Source of the DNA: Paracoccaceae bacterium
GTDB lineage: Bacteria; Pseudomonadota; Alphaproteobacteria; Rhodobacterales; Rhodobacteraceae
Length of the DNA: 33,659 nucleotides
Reading direction: 5' to 3'
Assembly (NCBI GenBank): GCA_027069385.1
Contig: JALXER010000393.1
Location: 1 to 33,659 of the forward strand
Shown here: positions 1 through 8,092 of the stretch, one piece after another
How positions within the stretch are numbered: the stretch's first letter is position 1
How the letters are laid out: each line of letters begins with the position of its first letter
Translations under genes and position numbers: made by a program
The notes under the pieces: generated by a model
Database searches by the model: none
Told to the model about the DNA's origin: nothing
The model's input: only the letters and a program-made list of their open reading frames with translations

Positions 1-770
1 GCATCCACCCGATCAGCCAGGTCACAGAAGAAATCATCGCGATCTTTGCCGACCTTGGCTATGGCGTTGCCGAAGGCCCGCAGATCGAGGATGATTACCA
101 CAATTTCGACGCGCTCAACATCCCGCCCGAGCACCCCGCCCGGCAGGAATTCGACACCTTCTATATGCACCGCGCCGAGGGCGACAACCGCCCGCCCCAT
201 GTGCTGCGCACCCATACCAGCCCGGTGCAGATCAGGCATATGGAGCAGCACGGCGTGCCCTGCCGGATCATCGCACCGGGGCGGGTATACCGCTCGGATT
301 ACGACAACACCCACACGCCGATGTTCCATCAGGTAGAGGGGCTGGCGATTGATAAAGATATCTCTATGGCCAACCTGAAATGGACGCTGGAGGAATTCTG
401 CCGCGCGTTTTTCGAGGTCGATAACGTGGAGTTGAAGTTCCGCGCCTCGCATTTCCCGTTTACTGAGCCGAGCGCCGAGGTCGATATCCGCTGCTCATGG
501 GCCGGTGGGCAATTGAAAATAGGCGAGGGCGATGACTGGATGGAAATTCTGGGCAGCGGCATGGTGCACCCGAAGGTGCTTTCGGCGGCCGGTGTGGACC
601 CCGAGGCGTATCAGGGCTTTGCCTTTGGCATGGGCATTGACAGGCTGGCGATGCTGAAATACGGCATTCCCGATTTGCGGGCGTTCTTTGACAGTGACCT
701 GCGCTGGTTACGGCATTACGGCTTTGCGAGTCTGGATGTGCCGAATATGCGGGGGGGGATATCAAAGTGA
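1..770 (+). CDS. pheS: Phenylalanine-tRNA ligase alpha subunit (5' truncated by window edge)
   Basis: Catalytic subunit of cytosolic PheRS, which charges tRNA-Phe as an alpha2-beta2 heterotetramer with PheT. The reading frame is open from base 3 to a TGA at 768-770, giving about 255 visible residues; complete proteins run to roughly 350, so the N-terminal coiled coil and the start are off the left edge. Class II synthetase features are clear: GYGVAEGPQIEDDYHNFDAL early, then RVYRSD and HTPMFHQVEGLAID (motif 2 region), and GFAFGMGIDRLAML followed by a GIPDLR stretch (motif 3) near the end. pheT follows on the same strand after 342 bp of repeat-rich spacer, wider than is usual for this pair. 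Confidence 0.97.
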   Translation, partial: IHPISQVTEEIIAIFADLGYGVAEGPQIEDDYHNFDALNIPPEHPARQEFDTFYMHRAEGDNRPPHVLRTHTSPVQIRHMEQHGVPCRIIAPGRVYRSDYDNTHTPMFHQVEGLAIDKDISMANLKWTLEEFCRAFFEVDNVELKFRASHFPFTEPSAEVDIRCSWAGGQLKIGEGDDWMEILGSGMVHPKVLSAAGVDPEAYQGFAFGMGIDRLAMLKYGIPDLRAFFDSDLRWLRHYGFASLDVPNMRGGISK

Positions 771-816
771 ACGAACAAATTGTGAGTTGAAGGACCGGCC
801 ACCAGTTGTTTTGTAG

Positions 817-836
817 GGTGGGTGCTTGCACCCACC
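817..836 (+). repeat. REP-like palindrome, copy 1
   Basis: Perfect inverted repeat GGTGGGTGC-TT-GCACCCACC, preceded by GTAG so that the unit begins GTAGGGTGGGTGC. It is the first of three copies in the pheS-pheT spacer and has the same orientation as copy 2. No coding role is likely; such hairpins can stabilise or attenuate mRNA between operon genes. Confidence 0.85.
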
Positions 837-976
837 ACCCCCTCTATTGCTCAACAAAGATGCGCGGGGATCACGCTCCCTGCCGCTTTGCCGTCTTTTC
901 GTACACCGCATCACGATTGCGCATGCCTTAACCGTGCACCGGCTTTTGACGATCTTGCGCATCAAAGCAAGCGTAG

Positions 977-996
977 GGTGGGTGCTTGCACCCACC
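977..996 (+). repeat. REP-like palindrome, copy 2
   Basis: Same 20-bp palindrome GGTGGGTGC-TT-GCACCCACC, again preceded by GTAG (973-976). Identical to copy 1 through the following CCA, 160 bp downstream of it and 22 bp before the inverted copy 3. Confidence 0.85.
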
Positions 997-1018
997 AATC
1001 ACAACCGGAATTCCGCAC

Positions 1019-1038
1019 GGTGGGTGCGAGCACCCACC
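1019..1038 (-). repeat. REP-like palindrome, copy 3 (inverted)
   Basis: GGTGGGTGC-GA-GCACCCACC followed by CTAC (1039-1042), so the GTAGGG end lies on the minus strand. Copies 2 and 3 therefore face each other as an inverted pair, the arrangement seen in paired REP units of other proteobacteria. The remainder of the 771-1112 spacer shows no gene that I can support. Confidence 0.85.
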
Positions 1039-1112
1039 CTACAATCGCTCTTGGAAATTCGGGCCGGGTGCATTACACGTCAATTCAAATCGAATGACCC
1101 CGAGAGAGACCC

Positions 1113-3536
1113 ATGAAATTTACCCTGAACTGGCTCAAAACCCATCTGGACACCGAGGCAACGCTCGATGAAATAACCGAAGCGCTCACCGATCTGGGGT
1201 TGGAGGTCGAAGGGGTTGAAAACCCTGCCGACACATTGGGCGCGTTCCGGCTGTGCCGGGTGATCGAGGCCGTACAGCATCCCAATGCCGACCGGCTGCG
1301 CCTGTGTCGGGTCGAAACCTGGCCCGACGGCGAAAACGGCCGCACCGAAGAGGTGCAGGTGGTATGCGGCGCACCCAACGCGCGCACCGGTCTGGTCGGG
1401 GTTTTTGCGCCCGTAGGCTCTTATGTGCCGGGCATCGACCTGACCCTGAAAGCCGGCAAAATCCGCGATGTAGACAGCCTTGGCATGCTGTGTTCCGAAC
1501 GCGAACTGATGATCTCGGACGAGCATGACGGCATCATCGATCTACCCGCCGACGCGCCGCTGGGGGCGCGGTTTATCGACTATCTGGACCGCAACGATCC
1601 GGTGATCGACATTGCCATCACCCCCAACCGCCCCGATGCGCTGGGGGTGCGCGGCGTGGCAAGGGATCTTGCGGCCCGCGGGCTTGGCACATTGAAACCC
1701 GCCGCCACTGCCAGCGTTTCGGGCAGCTTTCCCTGCCCGATTACCGTCAGCATCGATGCGGATACGGCCAAGGATGCGCCGGTCTTTACCGGTCGGCTGA
1801 TCAAGGGGGTCAGGAACGGCCCCTCGCCGCAATGGTTGCAGGACCGGTTGCGCGCCATCGGTTTGCGCCCGATTTCGAAACTGGTCGATGTGACCAACTT
1901 TTTCACCTATGACCTGAACCGCCCGCTGCATGTGTTTGACGCCGATAAGGTGTCGGGCGATTTGCGGGTGCATTACGCAGCGGGTGGCGAGACGATAACC
2001 GCGCTTGACGATAACGACTATACGCTGGAACCCGGCATGATGGTGATTTCCGACGCCAACGGGCCGGAAAGCATCGCCGGAATCATGGGCGGTGCGGCAA
2101 CGGGTTGCAGCGATGAAACCGTCAATGTGTTCGTTGAAAGCGCCTATTGGGATCCGATCGCCATTGCCATGACCGGCCGCAAGCTGAAAATTAACTCGGA
2201 TGCGCGCTATCGCTTTGAACGCGGCGTTGATCCGGCCTTTACGCCGGTGGGGCTGGACCTTGCCAGCGCGATGATCCTTGACCTGTGCGGTGGCGAGACC
2301 TCGGAAATGGTGATTGCCGGTGCGGTTCCCGATACGGCGCGGTCCTATCGGCTTGACCCGCAACGGGTGGTGTCGCTGGTCGGGATGGAGATCGCAGAAT
2401 CCGAGCAGATTCGCATTCTGGAAACGCTGGGATTCACCGTTGACAGCGCCCTTGATGTCTCGGTGCCAAGCTGGCGCCCCGACGTGCAGGGTCAGGCGGA
2501 CCTGATCGAGGAAATCGCCCGCGTCGCCAGCTTGACCAAGCTGCAAGGCAAACCCATGGGTCGTAAGGCGCCGGGCGTGGCGCGTCCGGTGTTGACCCGC
2601 GCGCAAAACCGCCTGATGGGCCTGCGCCGCGCCATTGCGGCGCTCGGGTTCAACGAATGCGTGACCTACAGCTTTATCGACCAGAAATCCGCCGAGCTGT
2701 TTGGCGGGGGCGATGATGCGGTGCGGTTAAGCAACCCGATTTCTTCCGAGATGAGCCACATGCGCCCTGCCCTGATGCCCAGCCTGCTGCAGGCGGGCGC
2801 GCGCAATCAGGCGCGCGGCTTTGCCGATATGGCGCTGTTCGAAATCGGGCAGGGATTTGCCGGCCCCGAACCCGAGGACCAGCGTAATCTGGCCACCGGT
2901 ATTCGCATTGGCCAGACCGCGCCGCGCAACCCGCACGGCACCCGCCGTCCGGTTGACATGTTCGACGCCAAGGGCGATGCCGAAGCTGCTTTGGCAGCCA
3001 TCGGTGCGCCGGTGGGCAACCTGATGGTGCTGCGCAATGCGCCCGACTGGTTCCACCCCGGGCGCTCGGCGGTGCTGTCACTGGGGCCGAAAAATCCGCT
3101 GGCGGTATTTGGTGAACTGCACCCGAAAATCCTGTCGGAAATGGGGGTCAAAGGCCCGGCGGTGGGGTTCAGCATCTACCCCGACAACGTGCCCTATCCC
3201 AAGGCCAAAACCAAAACCCGCCCGGCGCTGGCGATCAACGATCTGCAAGCCGTGGAACGGGATTTCGCCTTTGTGGTCGATGCGGGGCTAGAGGTGGACA
3301 AACTGCTGAAAGCCGCCAAAGGGGCGGACAAGAAACTGATAGAGGCGGTCAGCCTGTTTGACGTATTCAGCGGCCCGAAGGCCGAGGCGCAGATGGGTAC
3401 AGGCAAGAAATCGGTGGCGATTTCCGTGCGCCTGCAACCGCTTGGCTCGACCCTGACCGACAAGGACATAGAGGCGGTATCGGCCGCAATTATTGCCAAG
3501 GTCGGCAAGGCAACCGGTGCCGAATTGCGTGGATAA
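1113..3536 (+). CDS. pheT: Phenylalanine-tRNA ligase beta subunit
   Basis: Second subunit of PheRS, carrying tRNA binding and B3/B4 editing functions. At 807 residues it is full length for the bacterial family. Order: N-terminal region; OB-fold tRNA-binding domain at about 39-150 (contains VIEAVQHPNADRLRLCRV); B3/B4 editing domain at about 215-380; B5 domain at about 405-475; synthetase-like core; and a C-terminal ferredoxin-fold anticodon-binding domain from about 710, recognised by QAVERDFAFVVD. The ATG at 1113 gives the conserved opening MKFTLNWLKTHL and is preceded by a purine-rich GAGAGAG. The gene ends 15 bp before a strong hairpin and faces a convergent gene. Confidence 0.97.
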   Translation: MKFTLNWLKTHLDTEATLDEITEALTDLGLEVEGVENPADTLGAFRLCRVIEAVQHPNADRLRLCRVETWPDGENGRTEEVQVVCGAPNARTGLVGVFAPVGSYVPGIDLTLKAGKIRDVDSLGMLCSERELMISDEHDGIIDLPADAPLGARFIDYLDRNDPVIDIAITPNRPDALGVRGVARDLAARGLGTLKPAATASVSGSFPCPITVSIDADTAKDAPVFTGRLIKGVRNGPSPQWLQDRLRAIGLRPISKLVDVTNFFTYDLNRPLHVFDADKVSGDLRVHYAAGGETITALDDNDYTLEPGMMVISDANGPESIAGIMGGAATGCSDETVNVFVESAYWDPIAIAMTGRKLKINSDARYRFERGVDPAFTPVGLDLASAMILDLCGGETSEMVIAGAVPDTARSYRLDPQRVVSLVGMEIAESEQIRILETLGFTVDSALDVSVPSWRPDVQGQADLIEEIARVASLTKLQGKPMGRKAPGVARPVLTRAQNRLMGLRRAIAALGFNECVTYSFIDQKSAELFGGGDDAVRLSNPISSEMSHMRPALMPSLLQAGARNQARGFADMALFEIGQGFAGPEPEDQRNLATGIRIGQTAPRNPHGTRRPVDMFDAKGDAEAALAAIGAPVGNLMVLRNAPDWFHPGRSAVLSLGPKNPLAVFGELHPKILSEMGVKGPAVGFSIYPDNVPYPKAKTKTRPALAINDLQAVERDFAFVVDAGLEVDKLLKAAKGADKKLIEAVSLFDVFSGPKAEAQMGTGKKSVAISVRLQPLGSTLTDKDIEAVSAAIIAKVGKATGAELRG

Positions 3537-3550
3537 ACAAACCGGCAAAA

Positions 3551-3588
3551 CCCCGCACAAACCGGCACTTTGAAGGGTTTGTGCGGGG
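3551..3588. terminator. Bidirectional terminator between pheT and the convergent gene
   Basis: A perfect 13-bp stem (CCCCGCACAAACC at 3551-3563 with GGTTTGTGCGGGG at 3576-3588) closes a 12-nt loop. On the minus strand the stem is followed by GGGGTTTTGCC, a short U-tract, so it best terminates the 3605-4252 gene. On the plus strand the tail is only GCGGCTT, so termination of pheT would be weaker. Its position between two stop codons 68 bp apart supports shared use. Confidence 0.75.
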
Positions 3589-3604
3589 CGGCTTAGGGCA
3601 AGCG

Positions 3605-4252
3605 CTATTCTTTTTCTATCTTCGACTTCAGCGCGGCAACACCTTTTTGAAACAACTTCAGATCGCCAATTGTTTTATTGGCTCCATCTGTGATTTCTGC
3701 GCGTTTTTTGTCATTTGAAATGTCATCATCAATCTTGAGCATTGCTTTTTGAAGCTCTTTGATCTTGGCAGGATCCCGGGTCTTATTATACTCCTTCATA
3801 ACCTTGTCTGCTTCGGCAGCTGCCTTGGCCACCGCTGACTCTGTCTGTTTCAGGTGTTCCTTTTGGCGCGCTTCAAACATTTTTTGCCGTTTTAACAAAA
3901 CCTGTTTAAGCTTGTCTGTCTCCGAGGCTGATTGTGCAAACATAGCCGTGAATTTTGAAAACACCTTTTGGTTCCGAGCAATAAATTCGCGGCGCATTTT
4001 CAATGTATCGGTTATAGGATAAACCGTCAGTGCCTCGGGGCGGGGGCCGATATCCAGCACAAATGCCGTTATCTCGCCAACAACCCCGTCCACTTTCAGC
4101 TTTTTGGTTTTCTGGAACCCCTTCACCCCTGCATCGGTTTTCGGCCCGAATATCCCGTCAACCTTCAACTTGGGGGATGCACCGTTTTTGTTCAACGCGG
4201 TTTGCAGTTGCTCTACCGGTTTACCCTTGGAGCCTTTTTTTAAAGTCGCCAT
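3605..4252 (-). CDS. Peptidoglycan-binding-domain protein with coiled-coil tail, function unknown
   Basis: 215 residues. Residues 1 to about 66 form a PG_binding_1 domain (GSKGKPVEQLQTALNKNG, then VDGIFGPKTDAGVKGFQK and VDGVVGEIT), the three-helix fold that binds peptidoglycan stems in many hydrolases. After a short linker, residues of about 85-215 are rich in Lys, Glu, Ala and Gln and look like a long helical coiled coil. I see no catalytic domain, no transmembrane segment and no signal peptide: the protein opens MATLKKGSKGK. That is odd for a wall-binding protein and suggests either a cytosolic role or export without a Sec signal. The gene is visibly richer in A/T than its neighbours, with codons such as AAA and TTT. 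The start has an AAGGAAAG ribosome-binding site. It stands alone. Confidence 0.75.
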   Translation of the reverse strand: MATLKKGSKGKPVEQLQTALNKNGASPKLKVDGIFGPKTDAGVKGFQKTKKLKVDGVVGEITAFVLDIGPRPEALTVYPITDTLKMRREFIARNQKVFSKFTAMFAQSASETDKLKQVLLKRQKMFEARQKEHLKQTESAVAKAAAEADKVMKEYNKTRDPAKIKELQKAMLKIDDDISNDKKRAEITDGANKTIGDLKLFQKGVAALKSKIEKE

Positions 4253-4304
4253 CTACTTTCCTTTTAAAAACTATCGTCGGAAATATGTACCCGACAGGGC
4301 TTAC

Positions 4305-4313
4305 CTTATAGCA
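4305..4313 (-). promoter_or_regulatory. Possible extended -10 promoter for the peptidoglycan-binding gene
   Basis: Read on the minus strand, TGC-TATAAG forms an extended -10 about 55 bp upstream of the ATG at 4252. No well-spaced -35 is visible (TTGAAA lies only 14 bp away). A small hairpin with GTCGG/CCGAC arms falls in the predicted leader. Confidence 0.35.
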
Positions 4314-4451
4314 GACCACGTTATTTTCAAGATTTAGACAGTAAACGGGCAGCATGGCCGTTGTGGCAAAGGTGAATCAGGTTTCCCCGCACGCCCCGGC
4401 CTTGAATGCGCCAAATATGTCGCGAAACCTTGCCGCTTTCCGGCGGTAAGT

Positions 4452-4479
4452 TTGACGTTTTCCCTACATCTGGTATGAT
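4452..4479 (+). promoter_or_regulatory. Sigma70-type promoter of mscL
   Basis: TTGACG at 4452-4457 and TATGAT at 4474-4479, spacer 16 bp, with a TGG just before the -10 box. Expected transcription start is near 4486, giving a leader of about 25 nt that contains AGAGGGA before the ATG at 4511. Confidence 0.7.
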
Positions 4480-4510
4480 ACGGGTGGAGCAAACACTAAA
4501 GAGGGACACT

Positions 4511-4939
4511 ATGCTTAAAGAATTCAAGGACTTTATTGCCAAGGGCAATGTCATGGACATGGCTGTTGGTATCATCATCGGCGCGGCGTTTACCGCCATC
4601 GTCAAATCACTGGTTGCCGATCTGATCAACCCGTTTATCAGCCTGTTTACCGGCGGGATCGACTTTACCAACTTGTTCGTCATTCTTGGCGAAGGTGAAT
4701 TTGCAACGCTGGCCGAGGCACAGGATGCGGGCGCGGCGGTATTCGCCTATGGCTCGTTTATCATGGCGGTAATCAACTTCCTGATCGTCGCTTTTGTGGT
4801 GTTCATGCTGGTTAAAATGGTGAACAAGGCCAAGGCAGCCGCCGAAGGCCCGGCCGAGGAACCGGCACCGGAAGAACCCAAAGGCCCGACACAAGAAGAA
4901 CTGCTGGCCGATATCCGCGATCTGCTGAAAGCAAAATAA
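4511..4939 (+). CDS. mscL: Large-conductance mechanosensitive channel
   Basis: Homopentameric inner-membrane channel that opens under membrane tension and releases solutes during hypo-osmotic shock. 142 residues, the usual length. The opening MLKEFKDFIAKGNVMDMAVG carries the N-terminal helix and the start of TM1, which continues IIIGAAFTAIVKSLVADLI with the conserved pore glycines and alanines. TM2 is at about 77-102 (FIMAVINFLIVAFVVFMLV), followed by a Pro/Glu-rich linker and a cytoplasmic helix ending DIRDLLKAK. I chose the ATG at 4511 because it gives the family N-terminus and has AGAGGGA 5-6 bp upstream; the frame is open further upstream but only through the promoter. Monocistronic, with its own promoter and terminator. 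Confidence 0.97.
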   Translation: MLKEFKDFIAKGNVMDMAVGIIIGAAFTAIVKSLVADLINPFISLFTGGIDFTNLFVILGEGEFATLAEAQDAGAAVFAYGSFIMAVINFLIVAFVVFMLVKMVNKAKAAAEGPAEEPAPEEPKGPTQEELLADIRDLLKAK

Positions 4940-4963
4940 ACCGGAGCGTTTGTCAACGCCAAG

Positions 4964-4995
4964 GGGCGCGGGCCGGCATGGTCCGCGCCCTTTTT
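4964..4995 (+). terminator. Intrinsic terminator of mscL
   Basis: GGGCGCGG (4964-4971) pairs with CCGCGCCC (4983-4990) and is followed at once by TTTTT (4991-4995), 25 bp after the mscL stop. It falls just before the deacetylase gene, which argues that the latter starts at 5054 and has its own promoter. Confidence 0.85.
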
Positions 4996-5053
4996 GCTTG
5001 CCTATCCCGCGCAAAGGCGTACCCTTGGCCCATGGGTAAAAGGGGTTCAGGTA

Positions 5054-5692
5054 GTGCGGGCTGCATTATTCTTTCTTGCGGTAACCACGCTGCTTTTCGG
5101 GTGCGAAGAACCACCCCTGCCCCGTTGCGCGCAGGCCAATTGCATCGCGCTGACCTTTGACGACGGGCCGGGGCCCTATACGGCGGTGTTGCTCGATATG
5201 CTGCGCGACCAGAACGCCCACGCCACGTTTTTCGTGTTGGGCGAACGGGTAGAGCGCAACCCCGAACTGGTGGCGCGCATGATTGCCGAGGGGCATCAGG
5301 TGGGCAACCATTCCTGGAACCATCCAATTTTTCCGCAGCTTTCGGCGGCACAGATCAACCTGCAGATTTCGCGCACCAACGCCGCGATTGCAGCCGCGGC
5401 CAACGGCTATGTCCCCGAGGTTTTCCGCCCCCCTTATGGCAGTTTCAGCGCCCGGGTCGCGGCGATTGTGCCTTATGTTCCGATTGGCTGGGATATCGAC
5501 ACCCGCGACTGGGAAAACCGCAACACCGCCACCATCACCCGTCTGGCCGAGCGCGCGCGCCCCGGCAGCATCATCCTGATGCACGATATCAACCTGCCCA
5601 GCATCCGCGCCATCCCCGCCATTCTGGCCGAACTGCGCGCGCGTGGCTTTGTCTTTGCCACCGTGTCCGAGCTGGCCTATCAATCAAGGTAA
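5054..5692 (+). CDS. Polysaccharide deacetylase family lipoprotein (NodB domain)
   Basis: Predicted carbohydrate esterase family 4 metal-dependent deacetylase, acting on N-acetylated envelope sugars. With the GTG at 5054 as start (AAAAGGGG about 8 bp upstream) the protein has 212 residues and opens with a short lipoprotein signal, ALFFLAVTTLLFGC, with Cys17 as the lipidation site. A TTG at 4994 in the same frame lies inside the mscL terminator and is unlikely. Catalytic features: TFDDGPG with Asp36 and Asp37, and the metal-binding HSWNH (His86 and His90); later come RPPYGSF and the WDIDTRDW segment, then MHD near the end, all standard for the fold. Likely anchored in the envelope, with periplasmic action. 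The amidohydrolase gene follows after 9 bp. Confidence 0.9.
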   Translation: MRAALFFLAVTTLLFGCEEPPLPRCAQANCIALTFDDGPGPYTAVLLDMLRDQNAHATFFVLGERVERNPELVARMIAEGHQVGNHSWNHPIFPQLSAAQINLQISRTNAAIAAAANGYVPEVFRPPYGSFSARVAAIVPYVPIGWDIDTRDWENRNTATITRLAERARPGSIILMHDINLPSIRAIPAILAELRARGFVFATVSELAYQSR

Positions 5693-5701
5693 GAGGCACC
5701 C

Positions 5702-6799
5702 ATGCGTAAAACCGGTTTCTTTTTTGACGAGCAATGTTTCTGGCATTCGGGCGGCAACTATGCCCTGACCGCGCCGGTGGGCGGGCTGGTGCAGCCGCTT
5801 GCTGCGGGTGGTCTGCCGGAAAACCCCGAGACCAAACGCCGCCTGAAAAACCTGCTGGAGGTCAGCGGGCTGATGCGCGACCTGCACCCGCAAGGGGCCG
5901 AACCGGCCAGCCGTGACACGCTGCTTGGCGTGCATCCGGCATCCTATCTGGATGCGTTCAAAGCCCAAAGCGATGCGGGCGGTGGTGAAATCGGCCTGCG
6001 CACGCCTTTTGGCGCGGGGGGATACGAAATTGCCACGCAATCGGCGGGGCTGGTGATCGGCGCGGTGCGGGCGGTGCTGGAAGGCCGGCTCGACAATGCC
6101 TATGCCCTGTCGCGCCCGCCCGGTCACCATTGCCTGCCCGACTGGTCCAACGGGTTTTGCCTGCTGGCCAATATCGCCATTGCCATTCAGGCCGTGCAGC
6201 CGCTGCGCGTCGCGGTGGTGGACTGGGATGTGCATCATGGCAACGGCACCGAAACCATATTCTATGACCGCGATGATGTGCTGACCATCTCGATCCATCA
6301 GGAACACAACTATCCGCTGGATAGCGGCGGTGTGGCCGATACCGGCAGCGGCGCGGGCGAGGGCTTTAACATGAACATCCCGTTGCCGCCGGGCGCGGGG
6401 CATGACGCCTATCTGTACGCGATGGAACGGCTGGTTCTGCCGCGACTGGCGGGGTTCAAGCCCGACCTGATCATCGTCGCCTGCGGGTTTGATGCCTCGG
6501 GGGTGGACCCGCTGTCGCGTATGCTGTGCAGCGCCGAAACCTTTCGCCACCTGACCCGCGCCGTGATGCAGGCCGCCGATACCCTGTGCGACGGGCGCCT
6601 GGTGATGGCGCACGAGGGCGGCTATTCCGAGGTGCATGTACCGTTTTGCGGCCACGCGGTTTTGCAGGAAATGAGCGGATCAACCATCGATGCGGGTGAT
6701 GCTCTGGGGGCGCGGATTGCGGGGCAGCAGCCCAACGCGGCCATGCAGGCGGTCTATCGCGACATTATTCAGGGCTATGCCAAGGGGTTCGGGTTGTGA
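5702..6799 (+). CDS. Class II histone deacetylase-family amidohydrolase
   Basis: Zinc hydrolase of the arginase/deacetylase fold; bacterial members remove acyl groups from acetylpolyamines, acetylated small amines or acetyl-lysine. 365 residues, full length. Visible active site: paired histidines His142-His143 in RPPGHH, zinc ligands Asp176 and His178 in VDWDVHHGNGTE, third ligand Asp264 in CGFDASGVDPL, and the transition-state tyrosine Tyr308 in EGGYSE. The ATG at 5702 has AAGGTAAGAGG upstream. It sits between a NodB deacetylase and a GNAT acetyltransferase (4-bp overlap with the latter), so the three may form one transcription unit. The true substrate cannot be read from sequence; histone deacetylase is only a family name. 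Confidence 0.92.
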   Translation: MRKTGFFFDEQCFWHSGGNYALTAPVGGLVQPLAAGGLPENPETKRRLKNLLEVSGLMRDLHPQGAEPASRDTLLGVHPASYLDAFKAQSDAGGGEIGLRTPFGAGGYEIATQSAGLVIGAVRAVLEGRLDNAYALSRPPGHHCLPDWSNGFCLLANIAIAIQAVQPLRVAVVDWDVHHGNGTETIFYDRDDVLTISIHQEHNYPLDSGGVADTGSGAGEGFNMNIPLPPGAGHDAYLYAMERLVLPRLAGFKPDLIIVACGFDASGVDPLSRMLCSAETFRHLTRAVMQAADTLCDGRLVMAHEGGYSEVHVPFCGHAVLQEMSGSTIDAGDALGARIAGQQPNAAMQAVYRDIIQGYAKGFGL

Positions 6800-7344
6800 T
6801 CACAACCGAGCGCCTGAATCTGGTTCCGATGGGCGCGCAACATCTGGACGGGCTGGCCGCCATGAACGCCGACCCTGCGGTGATGGAGCATTTCCCCGAT
6901 GTGATGACCCGCGCGCAATCCGCCGCGCAACTGGACCGCATGCAGGCCCATTGGGCCGCGCACCAGATGGGGCTGTTCGCGCTGATTTCCAGCCAAACCG
7001 GTGCCTTTCTCGGCTTTACCGGCCTGACCCACCCGGGCTATGAAACCCCGTTCACCCCGTGCGTCGAGGTCGGCTGGCGGCTGCACCCTGCGGCGTGGGG
7101 CAAAGGGTTGGCGCACGAGGCCGCGACCGCCTGTCTGGACTGGGGCTTTGGCGCGCTGGACCTGCACGAAATCGTCAGCTTTACCGCGCGGGCCAACACG
7201 CGCTCGATCCGGCTGATGCAACGCCTGCACATGCAAACCGACCAGACCGAAGATTTCGAACACCCGATGCTGGAAATCGGCCACCGGCTAAGCTGGCATG
7301 TGCTCTATCGGCTTGACAGGGCACGGTTTCAGGCGTGTAGATAG
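6796..7344 (+). CDS. GNAT N-acetyltransferase (RimJ/RimL-like)
   Basis: Acetyl-CoA-dependent N-acetyltransferase of the Acetyltransf_3 type, 182 residues. Opening MITTERLNLVPMGAQHLDGL is the usual first strand and helix; the acetyl-CoA pyrophosphate loop is WRLHPAAWGKGLAHEA at about residues 95-110, followed by NTRSIRLMQRLHM (motif B) at about 134-147. It starts at a GTG that overlaps the amidohydrolase stop in a GTGA arrangement, indicating translational coupling. The substrate is unknown. An acetylating and a deacetylating enzyme encoded back to back may act on related amines; that is inference. Confidence 0.88.
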   Translation: MITTERLNLVPMGAQHLDGLAAMNADPAVMEHFPDVMTRAQSAAQLDRMQAHWAAHQMGLFALISSQTGAFLGFTGLTHPGYETPFTPCVEVGWRLHPAAWGKGLAHEAATACLDWGFGALDLHEIVSFTARANTRSIRLMQRLHMQTDQTEDFEHPMLEIGHRLSWHVLYRLDRARFQACR

Positions 7345-7367
7345 AGCAGCAAAAAACAGGAGGCCCA

Positions 7368-8063
7368 ATGAACAAGATTTACCAAACCGCAAGCGCCGCG
7401 CTGGAGGGCACGTTGTTTGACGGCATGCTGATTGCCGCCGGTGGCTTTGGCCTGTGTGGCATCGCCGAGGACCTGATGGAGGGCATCCGCAACGCCGGTG
7501 TCAAAGACCTGACCGTCGCCAGCAACAATGCCGGTGTAGACGGCTGGGGGCTGGGGCAATTGCTCGAAACCCGCCAGATCAAAAAGATGATCAGTTCCTA
7601 TGTGGGCGAGAACGAGGAATTCATGCGCCAGTATCTAAGCGGTGAACTGGAGCTGGAGTTTTCACCCCAGGGCACCTTGGCCGAACGCATGCGCGCCGGC
7701 GGGGCCGGCATCCCGGGGTTTTATACGCCAACCGGCGTGGGCACGGTGATTGCCGAGGGCAAAGAAGTAAAGGAATTCAACGGCAAGACCTATATTATGG
7801 AAGAAGGGATTTTTGCCGATCTGTCGATCGTCAAGGCATGGAAGGCCGACGAGCAGGGTAACTTGGTTTATCGCAAAACCGCGCGCAATTTTAACCCCAA
7901 CGCCGCCACCTGCGGCAAGATCTGCATCGCCGAGGTCGAGGAAATCGTGCCCACAGGCTCGCTCGACCCCGACCTGATCCACACGCCGGGGATATTCGTC
8001 AACCGGATCATCCTGAGCAAAGCCGAGAAAAAGATAGAGAAAGTAACCACAAGAACCGCATAA
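7368..8063 (+). CDS. scoA: 3-oxoacid CoA-transferase subunit A
   Basis: Alpha subunit of succinyl-CoA:3-ketoacid CoA-transferase, which moves CoA between succinate and acetoacetate in ketone-body and polyhydroxybutyrate use. 231 residues, full length. The glycine-rich signature reads GGFGLCGIAED at about residues 24-34; most relatives have Pro where this has Ala (GIPE). Other hallmarks: DLTVASNNAGVDGWGLG, SYVGENEEF, and the closing segment ATCGKICIAEVEEIVP. An AGGAGG ribosome-binding site precedes the ATG. Followed by a small gene and scoB on the same strand, an arrangement that implies co-expression. Confidence 0.94.
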   Translation: MNKIYQTASAALEGTLFDGMLIAAGGFGLCGIAEDLMEGIRNAGVKDLTVASNNAGVDGWGLGQLLETRQIKKMISSYVGENEEFMRQYLSGELELEFSPQGTLAERMRAGGAGIPGFYTPTGVGTVIAEGKEVKEFNGKTYIMEEGIFADLSIVKAWKADEQGNLVYRKTARNFNPNAATCGKICIAEVEEIVPTGSLDPDLIHTPGIFVNRIILSKAEKKIEKVTTRTA

Positions 8064-8092
8064 CCGTAACCCGTATCAGAAAGGTGGACCCC

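Noticed and set aside
817..1038. CRISPR-like array from three repeats in the pheS-pheT gap
   Set aside because: Spacing is uneven (160 and 42 bp between starts), one copy is inverted, and there are no cas genes; a REP-type family fits better.
1542..2606. 354-residue minus-strand frame inside pheT
   Set aside because: pheT is complete and conserved over this span; the antisense product resembles nothing and has shadow-like composition.
4994..5053. Upstream TTG start for the deacetylase
   Set aside because: It lies inside the mscL terminator and would place 20 non-signal residues before the lipoprotein signal; GTG at 5054 fits better.
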